DNA of 64,000 nt from Metarhizium brunneum (GCF_013426205.1 NC_089428.1:1798001-1862000), one strand, 5' to 3'. Positions 35,114 through 46,654 are shown, counted from the first letter of the stretch. Translations and numbers: made by a program. The notes: a model not told the origin generated them from the letters alone.

Positions 35114-36343
35114 ATGCATACACGAACGATTCTACAGGCGGCCTGCGTAGTAGGATCGACCTATGTAAACCTGATACAAGCCCAGACGCTGGCTATCAAC
35201 AATGTCGGTGTCATCGACATGGCGACGGGCCAAGTCCAGGAGTCGCAGAATATTCTAATCAATGGCAACACGATTGTGAGCATGCAAAGCGAAGCGATCA
35301 ATCCGGGGGCCGAGAACAATTTCGATGCCACGGGCATGTTCGTCATGCCTGGACTCGCCGACATGCACGTCCACTTATACTTTAGCAACAACCCAGCGAG
35401 CTTCGCGACGACGGATAACTCGGTGCTCCCCGCGCTGCTAGCCAACGGCGTGACGACCGTCCAAGACCTCGGCAGCAACTGCGACGCCGTCAAAAACACA
35501 GTGCTAAGAATCGGGCAAAGCCAGCTGCTGGGCCCGCGCATATTCACAACGTGCGAGATGCTCGACGGCGCGGACTCGCAATTCGAAACGGTCAAGAGGC
35601 TGGAAGATCCCGAAGCAGTGGAAAGCGAGGTCCAGAACCTCATGGCGCAAGGCGTCAACAAGATCAAGGTCCACCTGCGCCCGAGCCGGCCCGTGTTTCA
35701 AGCCATAGCAGCAGCGTGCCAAAAGAACAACATCATGTTTGGGGGCCACGTCCCCGACTCGATCGACGCGCGAGAGGCCGTGGACCAGGGGATGAACTTC
35801 ATCGAGCACATGAGTCGCATTCCGCCCGACGACGCAAACCTCACCCAGACGATAGGCGAGAAGCAGCTCTGGGTGACGGGTACGCTCATCCAAGGGCCGT
35901 CGCAGCGCCGCCTCGGCCTGGCCAACAACTTGCGAATAGCCGGCGCCCGGATGCTCGCCGGCACCGACACGCCGCAGGGGCGAGGCCTCTGTCCGAACGG
36001 CGCCACACACACGGAACTCAAGCTGATGGTCAAGGCGGGATTCACGCCGCTGCAGGCGCTTCAAACTGCGACAACTAATGCGTACGAGTCCTTGAATATG
36101 CTTTCCCAGCTGGGGGCGATTGAGCCGGGAAAGATGGCGGATATGGTCTTGCTGAGGGGGAATCCGGTCGAAAACATCGACAACATTGACGCGATTGCCG
36201 GAGTTGTTGTGAATGGCACACTTCACGACAATGAGGCGCTTGACAAGATGCTCAGTGATGCCGACGTCGTCAACCAGTTGCCATTTGCGTGTGGTAACAA
36301 GAACGCCACAAAGCCTAGGGCTGCTGCATGTTGCTCGGTCTAG
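35114..36343 (+). CDS. Secreted metal-dependent amidohydrolase
   Basis: Intronless, 409 aa, with a hydrophobic N terminus of about 23 residues ending QA that looks like a signal peptide. The body is an amidohydrolase-superfamily TIM barrel with its small beta-sandwich. Metal ligands are visible in order: H85-x-H87 (ADMHVHL) after the MPGL turn, a lysine in the INKIKVHL region (K183 or K185) placed where the bridging carboxylated lysine sits, H212 (GGHVPDS), H232 (FIEHMSR) and D285 (AGTDTP). The C-terminal segment GAIEPGKMADMVLLRGNP is the usual closing strand. Related enzymes hydrolyse cyclic amides or peptide-like bonds (imidazolonepropionase, prolidase-like and ochratoxin-type amidases), but substrate cannot be read from sequence. 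The tail is Cys-rich (AACCSV). Confidence 0.88.
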   Translation: MHTRTILQAACVVGSTYVNLIQAQTLAINNVGVIDMATGQVQESQNILINGNTIVSMQSEAINPGAENNFDATGMFVMPGLADMHVHLYFSNNPASFATTDNSVLPALLANGVTTVQDLGSNCDAVKNTVLRIGQSQLLGPRIFTTCEMLDGADSQFETVKRLEDPEAVESEVQNLMAQGVNKIKVHLRPSRPVFQAIAAACQKNNIMFGGHVPDSIDAREAVDQGMNFIEHMSRIPPDDANLTQTIGEKQLWVTGTLIQGPSQRRLGLANNLRIAGARMLAGTDTPQGRGLCPNGATHTELKLMVKAGFTPLQALQTATTNAYESLNMLSQLGAIEPGKMADMVLLRGNPVENIDNIDAIAGVVVNGTLHDNEALDKMLSDADVVNQLPFACGNKNATKPRAAACCSV

Positions 36344-37031
36344 GTCCGCGCGAACCTCCCTTGTCAGCGACAAGTCATGACTTGGCCTCGTGTTGGGCCT
36401 TTTTTGCTTTTGGTCGGAGCATCTTTTCAGCTTGGTTTTTCGTGTTTGGCGTTTTCTGGCCATGGCGGCGCGGGCCGAGTTGCGTTTCGTAGCGAATCGA
36501 GCACGAAGCGAAATTATTCCCCGTCTGGGATGGGATAGTACGTACGTGCTGTCGGATAACACGTTGCACGACGTGTACAACCATCCTTTGATGATAGCAA
36601 ATGACGTTCTTGTCACCGCATCAGAAGCATGGGTCAATCGCCACCAGTGTCGGCGTGTACCGGCCATTCTTTGTGGATGAAGCAGCCAATGCAGAGGCGC
36701 AAGCAGGCCACAGCCGGTGCGGAAAGCCGGCAAGTATCTGAGATCAGGAATAGCACGCAAGATGCGGTGTTTTGATAGTATAATGTATAAGTTGATGTCG
36801 AATCCAACTAATTGAGCACTGGTTTCAACATCATGTCTGGGGATGTAAGCTTCGTACGACCCCTGTTCCGAGACAAGACGTGCACTGACGTTGCTACCGC
36901 AACGTCAGTGATTGCTTCAATGGCGACGGCCATCACTCGATACTTTGATCGATACTTGGTTCTGGTGTGTGTCCCGACGCAGCTCCCGGCGTTGAGGCAC
37001 TGGTACTCCAAAGTGTGCCCTCCACGACAAC
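36344..37031. other. Intergenic with one hairpin, no gene
   Basis: Contains a strong 12-bp inverted repeat at 36883-36910 and a TGTCGGATA at 36550. Short open frames here show no family. Confidence 0.4.
36883..36910. repeat. Hairpin, 12-bp perfect arms
   Basis: CACTGACGTTGC and its reverse complement flank a 4-base TACC loop. The arms contain TGACGT, the half-type CRE/bZIP core, twice in opposite orientation. No gene start lies close by. Confidence 0.8.
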
Positions 37032-37081
37032 ACCACTCGGCCACTCCGCCTGTTGTCTTTGTTGAAGGATGGTGAGTTATT
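37032..37081 (-). pseudogene. Inverted partial copy of tRNA-Ser 5' end and flank
   Basis: These 50 bp are the exact reverse complement of 37744-37793, that is, 31 bp of upstream flank plus the first 19 nt of the tRNA-Ser(AGA) gene at 37775. The copy stops inside the D arm, so it cannot make a tRNA. Confidence 0.9.
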
Positions 37082-37774
37082 CGAGAAGATAGAGATGCTC
37101 TCCATGGATAAAGTGATGAAAAATTGTCGGTGCTCTTTGGGGGTAACCCAGGCGGCATCAGGGCGTATGTTCGATGGAGATCAGAAGTTCCTGGACCTAT
37201 ATCTAGAATGAGAACGTGGTGTCTAGCGTTTGCAAGCAGCTTTCAAGCTTACCACCTATTCGCGACTAGTTGGCTTAGCCGGTAGCTTCCCAAACTTATG
37301 TATAAAGTCATGTACCAACGAATGGATCGCAACTCGCCCTCTCGGCCGTCTCCAGAGTCCAGACCGGAGTGTACAGTGGCACTGCCACTGTACACTCACC
37401 TGAGTACTCTTTCCCTTGCCCGGCCGTGCCTTCACAATGGAAGCTTGGTATTTCGCTCGCTCGCTCCACTGACAATACCGTCCGTGATTGTGGTTCCAAC
37501 ATGCCGCGAGGTTGCACGTTGGCGGCATTGCTGTGGCAGCGGTCGTGAGCATTGGGAAAGCGCGAGTCACCAAAGGAGGAACCGCGAAAAATACTAGAAG
37601 CGGGGCGGGACGAGGTGGGGCGAGCCAGGTTGTGCGGGGTGGTGGTGTGGTGGGGCGTTTCCAGACTTGGATCATGGATGATGACGGTGTAACCACCATC
37701 TCCACCACGTCGAAAATGGCGCACAAACGCCCTCATATAATTAAATAACTCACCATCCTTCAACAAAGACAACA
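37082..37774. other. Spacer inside the tRNA-Ser inverted repeat
   Basis: About 660 bp framed by the two 50-bp inverted arms. It holds the 31-bp palindrome and no coding frame with recognisable features. Confidence 0.4.
37367..37397. repeat. Perfect palindrome, 15-bp arms
   Basis: GAGTGTACAGTGGCA and its exact reverse complement are separated by one base. It lies midway between the inverted tRNA fragment and the intact tRNA-Ser gene. Confidence 0.85.
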
Positions 37775-37855
37775 GGCGGAGTGGCCGAGTGGTTATGGCG
37801 ATTGACTAGAAATCAATTGGGTTCGCCCGCGCAGGTTCGAGTCCTGTCTCCGTCG
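37775..37855 (+). tRNA. tRNA-Ser (AGA), copy 1
   Basis: 81 nt, intronless. Acceptor strands GGCGGAG and CTCCGTC pair (one G-T). The anticodon stem ATTGA/TCAAT holds loop CTAGAAA with anticodon AGA. The long variable arm GGGTTCGCCC is diagnostic for serine, and the T arm is GCAGGTTCGAGTCCTGT. Discriminator G. A TTTT tract follows within 5 nt. Confidence 0.94.
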
Positions 37856-39102
37856 TCCTTTTCTTTTTGTGTTTCCCACTTACAAGAAGACTCGCGAGTT
37901 GGCCACATGTTTGTGGCTTGCTTCGACTTTTTTTGCAGACACACATTGGATTGGACATGGGTCCACTTTTAGCATTTGTCTCCGCGACCTGGGCCAACAA
38001 GAAGACCCTCAGCCCAGAGTGAACAAGCGAGGTGGTGCGAGATGGCGCAAATTTGAAGCCATCACCAACCTTGCAGGACACGGCACGCGGTACGTCGCCC
38101 ACAACGCAAGAGTGGCACACAGTGATGCTAGGTCCTAGTGCCTGAGGGCTCTATTTTTGGGACAAGCAAGACGTGGCTCTAGAGAGCTCGCATAAATTGT
38201 TCAAATAATAGTAGGGTGAGATGCTCCGAGTAAAATGCCTTGAGACTCAGCGGTCGCTTCACGGCGACAAATGCGTTGCACAACGATCTGATCTGGATCA
38301 AAAATACGGAGTACTCGGTAAATATGTGACTGGTGTCAATACTGAACAATAGCAAGGGTCGTAGCCAATGGGGTATTGTCATCACAATCGTTCCGGGGCA
38401 TGCTTTTTGTAACACTACCGCTGATTTTCCGAGCAGCAAGAAGGGAAAAAGCATACTGCGCGTTGAGCTCAGGTTATTGCAAAACTCATGGGGATACAGT
38501 CTGTGAACAACCCATGACAATAGTGTACGAGTGTGTTGAAGTGCTTGGCATGAGGCGTACAAATTCCGGCGTGTTGTTTGCTTCCTTGGCAAGTGTGCCA
38601 TTTTACAAGGTTCACGTAATCCGCATTCAAAATTTGGTGATGACTCTACATGTCTTTCTGCGTAGGCTAAATGCCAACATTCGAGAAGCCACAAATTGCT
38701 CCAAGACCTAGATTTTTAGACTGGCTCTCCACGACGCAATGTCTTTTCTACTATTCCCGAGATTGACATTGCTTGGAATGGAAGACTTTGCACTGCGCGT
38801 TAGATTTGGCCGCTGTCCCTCCTCGACTCGTGCTATAGGGTATGGGAACACTGCTCCGGCTCAGCTTCCAACCACCATCGTGGGTGACCAGCGCTGGGTT
38901 TACCATCAGATATCGGCTGGTAACTTCCCCGTGATGACTCATGAGCAACCCATTTTTACCTTCTCATGAGCAACACACATACTGGGGAACCATTCATCGC
39001 CCGGAATATTTCACTACCCTTTGGGTGGCGGGCCGCGCGTGGTTCGTTTGTGTGTAAGCTTTTCAAGGCGGATTAAGAAGCCGGTTTCACAACGAACAAC
39101 AA
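37856..39102. other. Intergenic between two tRNA-Ser genes
   Basis: No supportable gene. A TACGGAGTA motif is at 38305-38313. The flanks of the two tRNA copies are unrelated, so the copies are not part of a recent longer duplication. Confidence 0.4.
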
Positions 39103-39183
39103 GGCGGAGTGGCCGAGTGGTTATGGCGATTGACTAGAAATCAATTGGGTTCGCCCGCGCAGGTTCGAGTCCTGTCTCCGTCG
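39103..39183 (+). tRNA. tRNA-Ser (AGA), copy 2
   Basis: Identical over all 81 nt to the copy at 37775, same strand, 1,328 bp further on. A short T-rich tract downstream serves as terminator. Confidence 0.94.
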
Positions 39184-40707
39184 ATTTCTTTTTGTTGTTG
39201 TGTTATTTTTCCATCATGTCATATTTTTTGGTGGTGTTTTCGGCTGTGCCGTTTGATGGGTTGCCAAAACGGGCTGCAGCCCCGAGTGGGCGGCCCGCCC
39301 CACTATTTACCCAGCCGGGCGGGAGACCCCACCCAAAAGCTTGGTGCTGGACCCCACTTGAGCGTCATACCCACCAGACAGAGAGAGGGTAAATTGGCAA
39401 CTTGGCAACGATGGGAGATGGCACGATTTGGGTCGCTGCTAGCTGGCCTTCGCCCTCATGGCGACTAGGGATGAACCACAAATTTGGGTCCATCGTCGCA
39501 AATTCCGAAGCCATCGGACGACTCTGAAACCCATGTCTGCTGCTGTGGCCCAAGGCTGGGAACCGTTGACTATTGTCTTGGCCGCACTTGTTGCTCTTGT
39601 TGCCGACTCGCGTGACGGGAGTGACTTTTTGCCGGGAGGAGCTCTTGGAACTGGGCGGCCAAAAAGTGGACATGTTGCTTTGGGCGTTTATGGTGCTGCT
39701 ACGCGCGCGTGTCGTTTCGTGACCGCCTGTAGCCATCACCGACTTTCACCGCAAATGTGCCGTGACGGATCATCCCAATTAAGCTCTATCCAGGGCCTTT
39801 GCTGTCGGGGTGAAGAATAATCAAGGTCAACTACATACTACTAGTACTAGTCTGTTTTGACCCCCGCGTTTCACATCCTCCGCGTTGCCCGATTGGACAA
39901 CAAAACTACTCCGTATGGTATGGACTACGGAGTATGGAGTACTACTACATTGCTCCAACTCCATCGCGAAATAGACTATTGCGCTCTTTGACAGGTTGCT
40001 CTTGTGCTGCATTGCGCATAACAGCATGTCGACATTTTGTCGACGCGGTCGCCTCTGACGATGAGCGGCAACAGACACCGGCCAATGCACATGTGCCGTC
40101 ACTCATGCTTTATAAACCCAAGTCAATCTCAATCCATGGAAATAACCGCGGGCCTTGCACCGAGACATGGCCACGTTTTTCGAGTCTCGACGACCAGATT
40201 GAGCGTCGTGCACGAACTGCGCAAGGGGGAGCGCTCACACGGCCCGGGATCGACGCCACCAAAACAAACGGCCCTGCCAAAACGCAAGCTTTTTCCATCC
40301 TGGTCATAACCAGTGGCCATTAACAAGCTCGCAAACCCAGCCGAATCCGAACAAGACGAACCAGCAAAGAGCCTGTCGCATTGGCCGCCGTGGCGCCTTG
40401 TGGGCAATATGGAGGCTAATGACTCTGCGGGGGTTGGCGCCTCCCGAGATGGTTCAAAAAGGGCATGACAAGTCGACATGGACACTCATTTCCGCCAGTG
40501 GACAAATGTATATTCTCAACTGCATACCGTCTTTTTTCACTGACGAAAAGCTCTGGGGGAAAGTTGTTGCCCCTGTCGAAGCGGAATGCCTCCCAGTTCC
40601 TGACGTCCGCTTTGTTGGCCCCAACACCGAGTGAGACACTGTGAAATCACCGCCTCGCCTCAAAAAAAAAAAAAACGGATTGCCTCCTCTCTCGTTTCTC
40701 TACAGAC
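39184..40707. other. Intergenic; possible upstream exon of the kinase gene
   Basis: TACGGAGTA motifs in opposite orientation lie at 39907 and 39926. Just before the kinase start the sequence reads TTTCTCTACAG, a good acceptor. An unrecognised 5' exon (for example starting at an ATG near 40411) cannot be excluded, but I could not build one. Confidence 0.35.
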
Positions 40708-42106
40708 ATGAATGTAACGATGGAGTGCGAGCTGGACCGAATCGACATGATGCATTCGGGAATACAATTCTCGTATGATGACATTGCGTTTGCGCCGGCA
40801 TCCACCGCGCACGGGACCTACTACGACGGCGAGCAGGACGAGGTAGAGAATCTGGATGAGTACCAAGAAGGCGGCCATCACCCGGTACACATACACGACC
40901 GCCTGGGCGCGCAGAGATACCGCGTCATTCACAAACTCGGCCACGGCGCGTACGGCACCGTGTGGCTGTGTCGAGACCACCAGCTCCACCGCTATGTCGC
41001 CGTCAAGGTCATGACGGCGGACGTGTCGCTGGACCGGGTGCCCGAGATGTCCATCCTGAAGCGTCTCGACCAGACGAACCCCGGGGCGCGGCACATTGCC
41101 CTGCCGCTGGACAGCTTCGCGGTCTACGGGCCCAACGGCACGCACCAGTGCATCGTCTTCCCGCTGCTGGGCCAGTGTGTTTCCCCCGTCCTGTGGCAGC
41201 GACTCGAGCACCCGGGTCTGGTTCTCAGAAACCTGTGCCACCAGGCGGTGCTGGCCTTGAACTGCCTGCACGAAGGCGGCGTCGGCCACGGAGGTGAGGC
41301 CTTGACGGCTAAAAAGAAAAAAAAAGCTGTATAAGCTAACAACACGAGCAGATTTCCGGCCGTCCAACATCCTGCTCAAAGTTTCGGGGCTAGACGGCCT
41401 GAGCGAGGACGAGCTTCTCTCGCAGATAGGATACCCAGAGCCGGGCAACGTCGTCGCCGACCACGGCGGGCCGCTGCCGCCCTTTTCTCCGCGGTACCTC
41501 GTCCCGGCGGCCGACATGTCGCGCCTCGACTCCAAGTACCTGCGGGAGGAGGTGTGCCTGATCCGCCTCGGGCAGCTGTACCTCGAGTCCGCGCCGCCGC
41601 CGGACCTGGGCACGCCGGAGAACTACCTGCCGCCGGAGCGGCTGGTGGACGACCAAAAGGACCGGGTAGGGCTCAGCTGCGACATCTGGGCGCTGGGCTG
41701 CACCCTGTTCGAGATCCGGCTGCAGACGCCGCTGTTCCACATGCTGTACGGGCCGGACGAGGTGCTCGACGAGATGGTCAGCTTCTTCGGGAAGCTGCCG
41801 GAGCCGTGGTGGTCGCGGTGGGAGCAGCACGGGGACTACCGCGACGAGGAGGGCAACACGCTGCGCAGGAGGGTCGACGTGGACGGCGAGCCGTACGGCA
41901 TCGACAGCGTGCTGCGGGGGGACAAGTCCAGCATGAGGACCGTCGACGGCGTCTTGCGGGTCGTCAAGACGATGGAGGTGCCGCGGGACGAGGTGGCCGC
42001 GCTGAAGGCGCTCCTGCTCGGGATTTGCGCGTACGCGCCCGAGAACCGCCTCTGCACGGGGGACATTTTGCGCGCCGAGTGGTTCAAGAGGTGCAGCTGG
42101 TCGTGA
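40708..42106 (+). CDS. SRPK-like protein kinase lacking the DFG aspartate
   Basis: Two exons: 40708-41293 and 41352-42106 (446 aa), with a 58-bp intron that has a GCTAAC branch point. An acidic N-terminal lead is followed by the glycine loop GHGAYGTV (78-85), VAVK with lysine K100, and the catalytic loop HGDFRPSN (194-201), where HRD is HGD but the catalytic Asp D196 and Asn N201 are present. Where DFG is expected the sequence is LIRLGQ, so the Mg-binding Asp is replaced by Arg267. A large insert lies between the catalytic loop and this point, typical of SRPK-type kinases. The APE-like LPPERL and the DIWALGCTLFEI helix are normal. Known SRPKs phosphorylate SR splicing factors. This one may be a pseudokinase or use another metal ligand. 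A 5' exon may be missing. Confidence 0.8.
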
Positions 42107-43320
42107 GGCCGGCGTGGCCGTGGCTCGCACGTGAAGAGGTGTATATACATATCCTGGGCTTTGTCGTCCTTCTAAAGCGATGCTCCTGCGCTGGACAGCC
42201 TTGTCATGTGAAGGCCAAAGCTGCCCAGTGGTGGCTGCTGCATGTATATAAAACGATTGAGCTGGCAACTTCTGCAAGATGCGTCGTGGCGCAGGACCAC
42301 CAAGTCAACTGTTCTTCATCCACCCGTCGACACAACCTTTGCGTTGGGAGTCTTTGCCGCCTTTTTCCTCGCTGTCCTTTGAGTGGAAAAATTGGGGTGA
42401 TGCCAGAGTAGACGAATGAGGAAACTTGCAGTATTGCTCCTTCCCTCTGGTGGTTTTTGCAAACATTTTGGATCCTTCTAGATGTTCGGTGCGGGGCGGG
42501 CCGAGTTCTATATTTAGTGCGCGCTGATCTCGTCGGCACTTGAGCGCCAGACCTGTTGGCATCCCTGTGGAGAAGGGCACATGGGTTGCGGCATGATGCT
42601 CGATGGTATGATTGAATCTTGCGTTGAAGCTTGAAGGCATGCTCTGGTGACATTTCGGAATCGCAGCGCTAGAAGGAGAGGAATGCTACAGTTACGGGCC
42701 TTGACGGGTCAAGTAAAGGATCCTTGAAAAGTCTACAAGTAACTAACCGAGGTTTTTCTTTATCAACCCATACCATTGTGCCGTTTATATTCTTTACACT
42801 GATAATCTGTTCACACCTATCATAAATGAATCCCAAAGCAGTCACCGGCCAGAGACGGCAGAGCCCTTTCCAAGCTCGCCGTTTCACGAATTCCGTTCGC
42901 CTTGCTCAACGCCTTCAACATATCTAGTTTACACTTTGCACAGTCCAGCTGGTCCTCGTGGCTACGACCCCCGGCCCCGCAGCCGTGTACCAAGTTCAGC
43001 AAGACGTCTAGGACCCCAGGCTGGATCGTTATGACCATGCAACCTGCATTGCCACATGGCATGAAAGGGCTCATTTCCCGCCCGCGCGTCTTACACCCTT
43101 GGACGTCATAGTTGCGATACACGGAAACGGAATATATCATGTTCTATTATAGTCAATTTGCTATGTCCATTAATGCTATTTCCCATCATCGTCGCCTCAA
43201 GTCCAACCCGACTGAGTATGCTATTAGATGCTGCCCCCACATACTTTGACTGCCTCCCGTTCAGCAGATGCCAGCAATATCGTCATTCATCATGAATAGC
43301 GTCCGTCCTCATCGCAACGC
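42107..43320. other. Convergent 3' intergenic region, no gene
   Basis: This lies between the kinase-like gene and the small secreted protein, which converge. The open frames inside have no family features. Confidence 0.4.
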
Positions 43321-43773
43321 CTATGGAAGTCCCTGAGCCGGGTAGCTCTTGTCGGGCGAGACAACCTGGCCGTTCTCGACCTCCTTATCGCTGTAGGCGG
43401 GGTAGGCAATGATGCGGTGCTTGTTGTCGACGACGGCAAAGGTGGTGAAGCCGTTGCCCGGGCCGAACTGGCCGCTCCAGCCAGAGGTGATGGTGTAGTC
43501 GCCAAAGTTCTGGGCGCCGCCGTTGCTCTGGGCGGCGGGGGTGCTCCCGGCGTTCCTGACGACAAAGTCGACGGCCGTCTTGGAGTAGATCTTGGGGTTG
43601 ATGGCGAACTTCCAGTGGCACTCGGTGTTGTCCTTGTTGCACCAGCGGTGGGCGCCCTCGATGGTCCACTCGGGGATGCCCTGGACCAGCATGGACTTTT
43701 CGGCCGGGGCGGGAGCCGCAGCCACGGAGGAGGCGGCGAAGAGGGCGGCCACGATGGTCTGGGTGAGTTGCAT
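43321..43773 (-). CDS. Small secreted protein, 150 aa
   Basis: Intronless, 150 aa. A signal peptide of about 19 residues (MQLTQTIVAALFAASSVAAA) is followed by a short Pro/Ala segment. The mature protein has only two cysteines (RWCNKDNTECHW), probably one disulfide, and a beta-rich pattern with Trp and Asn/Gly turns such as YTITSGWSGQFGPGNGFTTF. A TATATAA box on the minus strand at about 43914-43921 lies some 140 bp upstream of the ATG. I believe it belongs to a widespread family of small secreted proteins of filamentous ascomycetes with no known activity. An effector or surface role is only a guess. Confidence 0.82.
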   Translation of the reverse strand: MQLTQTIVAALFAASSVAAAPAPAEKSMLVQGIPEWTIEGAHRWCNKDNTECHWKFAINPKIYSKTAVDFVVRNAGSTPAAQSNGGAQNFGDYTITSGWSGQFGPGNGFTTFAVVDNKHRIIAYPAYSDKEVENGQVVSPDKSYPAQGLP

Positions 43774-46654
43774 GTTGGCGGTGGTGGAAAGGGTGCAAGT
43801 GTCTTGTGTAAGTGGATGGATGGGCTTGGATGGGATGAGACTCGAGTCAGTAGATGGATGCTGAGGAGTGAATTGCAAGAGGATAGCTGGAATTTGGGAC
43901 AGACACAGGGCGCCTTATATAATTTTCTCGTTTTGCGCAGTCTCCCGGACTCGTTGCGTTGTGCTCTTGTCGTCACGGCGGGCGAGACAGCAGCTCAGGC
44001 TGACATCACGAAGCTGCCGTCGGTCCAGCCTCCAGGTCGATACCCCATGTGGCAACAGGTCCAGCATGACAAGCATGCACGCCCGTAACACGACATGATC
44101 GGCAGACGGGTCGCTTGGCCCACCTCGTAAAACCACATCACTGCTGGAGGTTACTACCCCAGCCAACCACTCGTTGCCGCATGTCGGCCGTTTTGGCAGC
44201 GTCCTATTGCTATTGCCCCGGGCGAAACTTGTCTCCCTGCGATTGACTGCCAGCGACGGGTTTCTGGTTCCGGAAAATATGCCAGAACAAGGTGAGGTTG
44301 GGACGAACGGCCCTTCGCCCCAAGCCCACGGCCCAAGACACGGGCTCACTCGAGGCAAGACACTCGCAGGCTTCCTCACTCGCTCCTAGCCACTCGTAGG
44401 CCAAAGAGCTTGGCAGTGGCTCAGAAGGCACGAAAGAACCTACTGCGCCGTGTCCAACCCATGGTTCGTGCAGCGTCAGTCGTGGTATGATTTGAATCAA
44501 CTGCCACCCCATTACCTAACGTGTCAACGTGTCCGACTTGCTACTGGCCGACTGGTTCGATTCGATCCGGGCTCTCTGCATCTCGGCAACTCTGCATCTC
44601 GGCTCTACGGAGCACAGGGAGCATCCGGCTGAAGCTGTCTGGGGCCTAGCTGCCGCAACCTCGTATTTGGCCATGAAGAACTCCATGTCAGCAAGCCTTG
44701 CCTCAACGGGGACAGAACTTTTCCCACGTCACCGTGACAGTCGGTGAAGGAGACGGCGCCACCGACGCAGCTAAACCCGGCAGGGCTTCGTTGCTGCCCA
44801 TGACATAACCGGGCGGCGTATGTGTGTTGTTGCGCGGATACCTGCACTATCCGAGGCCGAGACCCTTTTCTTTGCCGCCGTTGCAACGGCCTCGAGAGGT
44901 TTCCGGATGCCTTTCCACTTGTCAACAGGGCTGTTCGTGTGCGACAACCCCGAGAAAACTTGGCCGGTCAATGGGTTCGAATAGGGCGGCTGAGGCTGCG
45001 GGTGGCTTCGTGCTCTCCAACAGCCTGGATGGGACAAAAAGAAACGCTGCCGCTACAGATGATCCACCAGGTTCGACAGCGTGGCAATGCCAAGAGGACA
45101 TCGCAATGATGGAATACGACCGGGCCCTGGCAATTACAGGTTAGGACAATCGGCTCTTTGCCGACGCTTCTCCGCCACGATGACGATGGGTCGCAACTTT
45201 GCAAGACGTGATTACATATTTAGCCTTGGGTCGAGTCAAGTCAAGTCAAGTCGCAGAAATCGGCCCGGGATGCCGTTGCAGCAGCTATTTTGGTCACGGC
45301 CACAGACCGGGCGCAAAGTGGTTAAACCCGCAAGGCCAGCAAGGCAGCCTTGACTCTTGTCTAATACGCCGCTGTGCTCATGTCGCTTCATTGACGCCTG
45401 ATTGCCGCGTCTGGTGCATGGAACTGCATGCCTCGCGCAACAGCGATACGTCACGTCATGTCGCTCTGCCGCCGTCCAAGGTTGTGCCACGTTGGGAACG
45501 GACAACTCTCGTTTTGTGTTTCCAACCCTGGCACCGATCAAAGCCGCGGACTGGGGAGCCATTCGGGGCGCCGACGCAAGAGTAGCACCGACGGAGCCTC
45601 TAAACCGCTTCGTTTTAGCAGCTTCGCGGTAGTACGGGCGCTCAACTGCGTATTTCGACGATACGACTGGGCGTGTGTCGACGATGTAACAGCACGCCGG
45701 GCCGCATGAGCCTTGTTCGTCTTGTTGCTGACGGCAGTGGCTGTGGTTACTCAACATCGGAATACGTCCCTTGCTGTCGAGTTGAAAACCACCGCCGCCA
45801 TTTCCCCGCACAAGGCATACATGCAGAGGAGTACATTTACGTTCCTCTCGATTCGTGGCCAGTCATCGATGTGAACGTAGGGCGCGGTGTCTCGGCCGAA
45901 TCTCGCGCTTTGAGTCAGCCAAGCCCGCTGCCATTGCTAATCGAGCGAGAGAACCGATAGTCTGCAGAGTCCATCGGAATCCGTATCGTCTGTTCACATC
46001 TCTCACAACGTACACTTGAGCCTTTCATTAACTATGTGTAAACACTAGGCTCTAGGTCATCCATCTCGCTTCTTCCATTTACCTGCCTCTAGCGCTGCAG
46101 CCTGCTAGTCACGCGCTACCGCTTCAACATTTACGGAGTACTTATGAGACAATCTTTGAGACATATTGAATCGAGCTTCAATGCGTGCAAGGTGTTCACA
46201 TCAGCGAGTGAAAACTCTTGCACAAGAATGCTCTTTCGTAAAAGACGCACATGCCATTGCGGCTGCGACTTGTTGCCATTCAGGCGGTCAAGCTGTCAAT
46301 AGTCGTTGGTTCCCTGTTTCAGTGCTTTATGCTGCCACATGACGCAAAGTAAGCCTGATGTGCGGCCCTAGCATAACCAGGGTGCATAATTGAAAGACAT
46401 CTACAGCTTGGCATCGAAAGTACGTCCGTCTCGAAACTCTCCACCAAGAGGAGGTCAAGTGGCTGGAAGCTGAGATGGACAAAATAAACAATGTAAATAT
46501 ATTGTATCTGCGTCCTTGTAGGATAACTCCGCCCCCGAACTTGGCCATAAAAACGTGCCAAACGTCGCTTTCAAACCAGACACCTGTCATGCCATGCCAT
46601 GCCATCCCACGTATATACAGTACTGTCTAGTTGATCAGATGTGTTTGTACCAAA
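43774..46654. other. Intergenic of 2.9 kb, no gene seen
   Basis: This begins with the promoter of the small secreted gene. Many overlapping short frames exist but none has a recognisable domain. A (TCAAG)n run lies at about 45233-45252 and a TACGGAGTA motif at 46132-46140. Confidence 0.4.

Noticed and set aside
44540..44575. GGTTCGATTC resembling a tRNA T loop
   Set aside because: No cloverleaf can be built around it.
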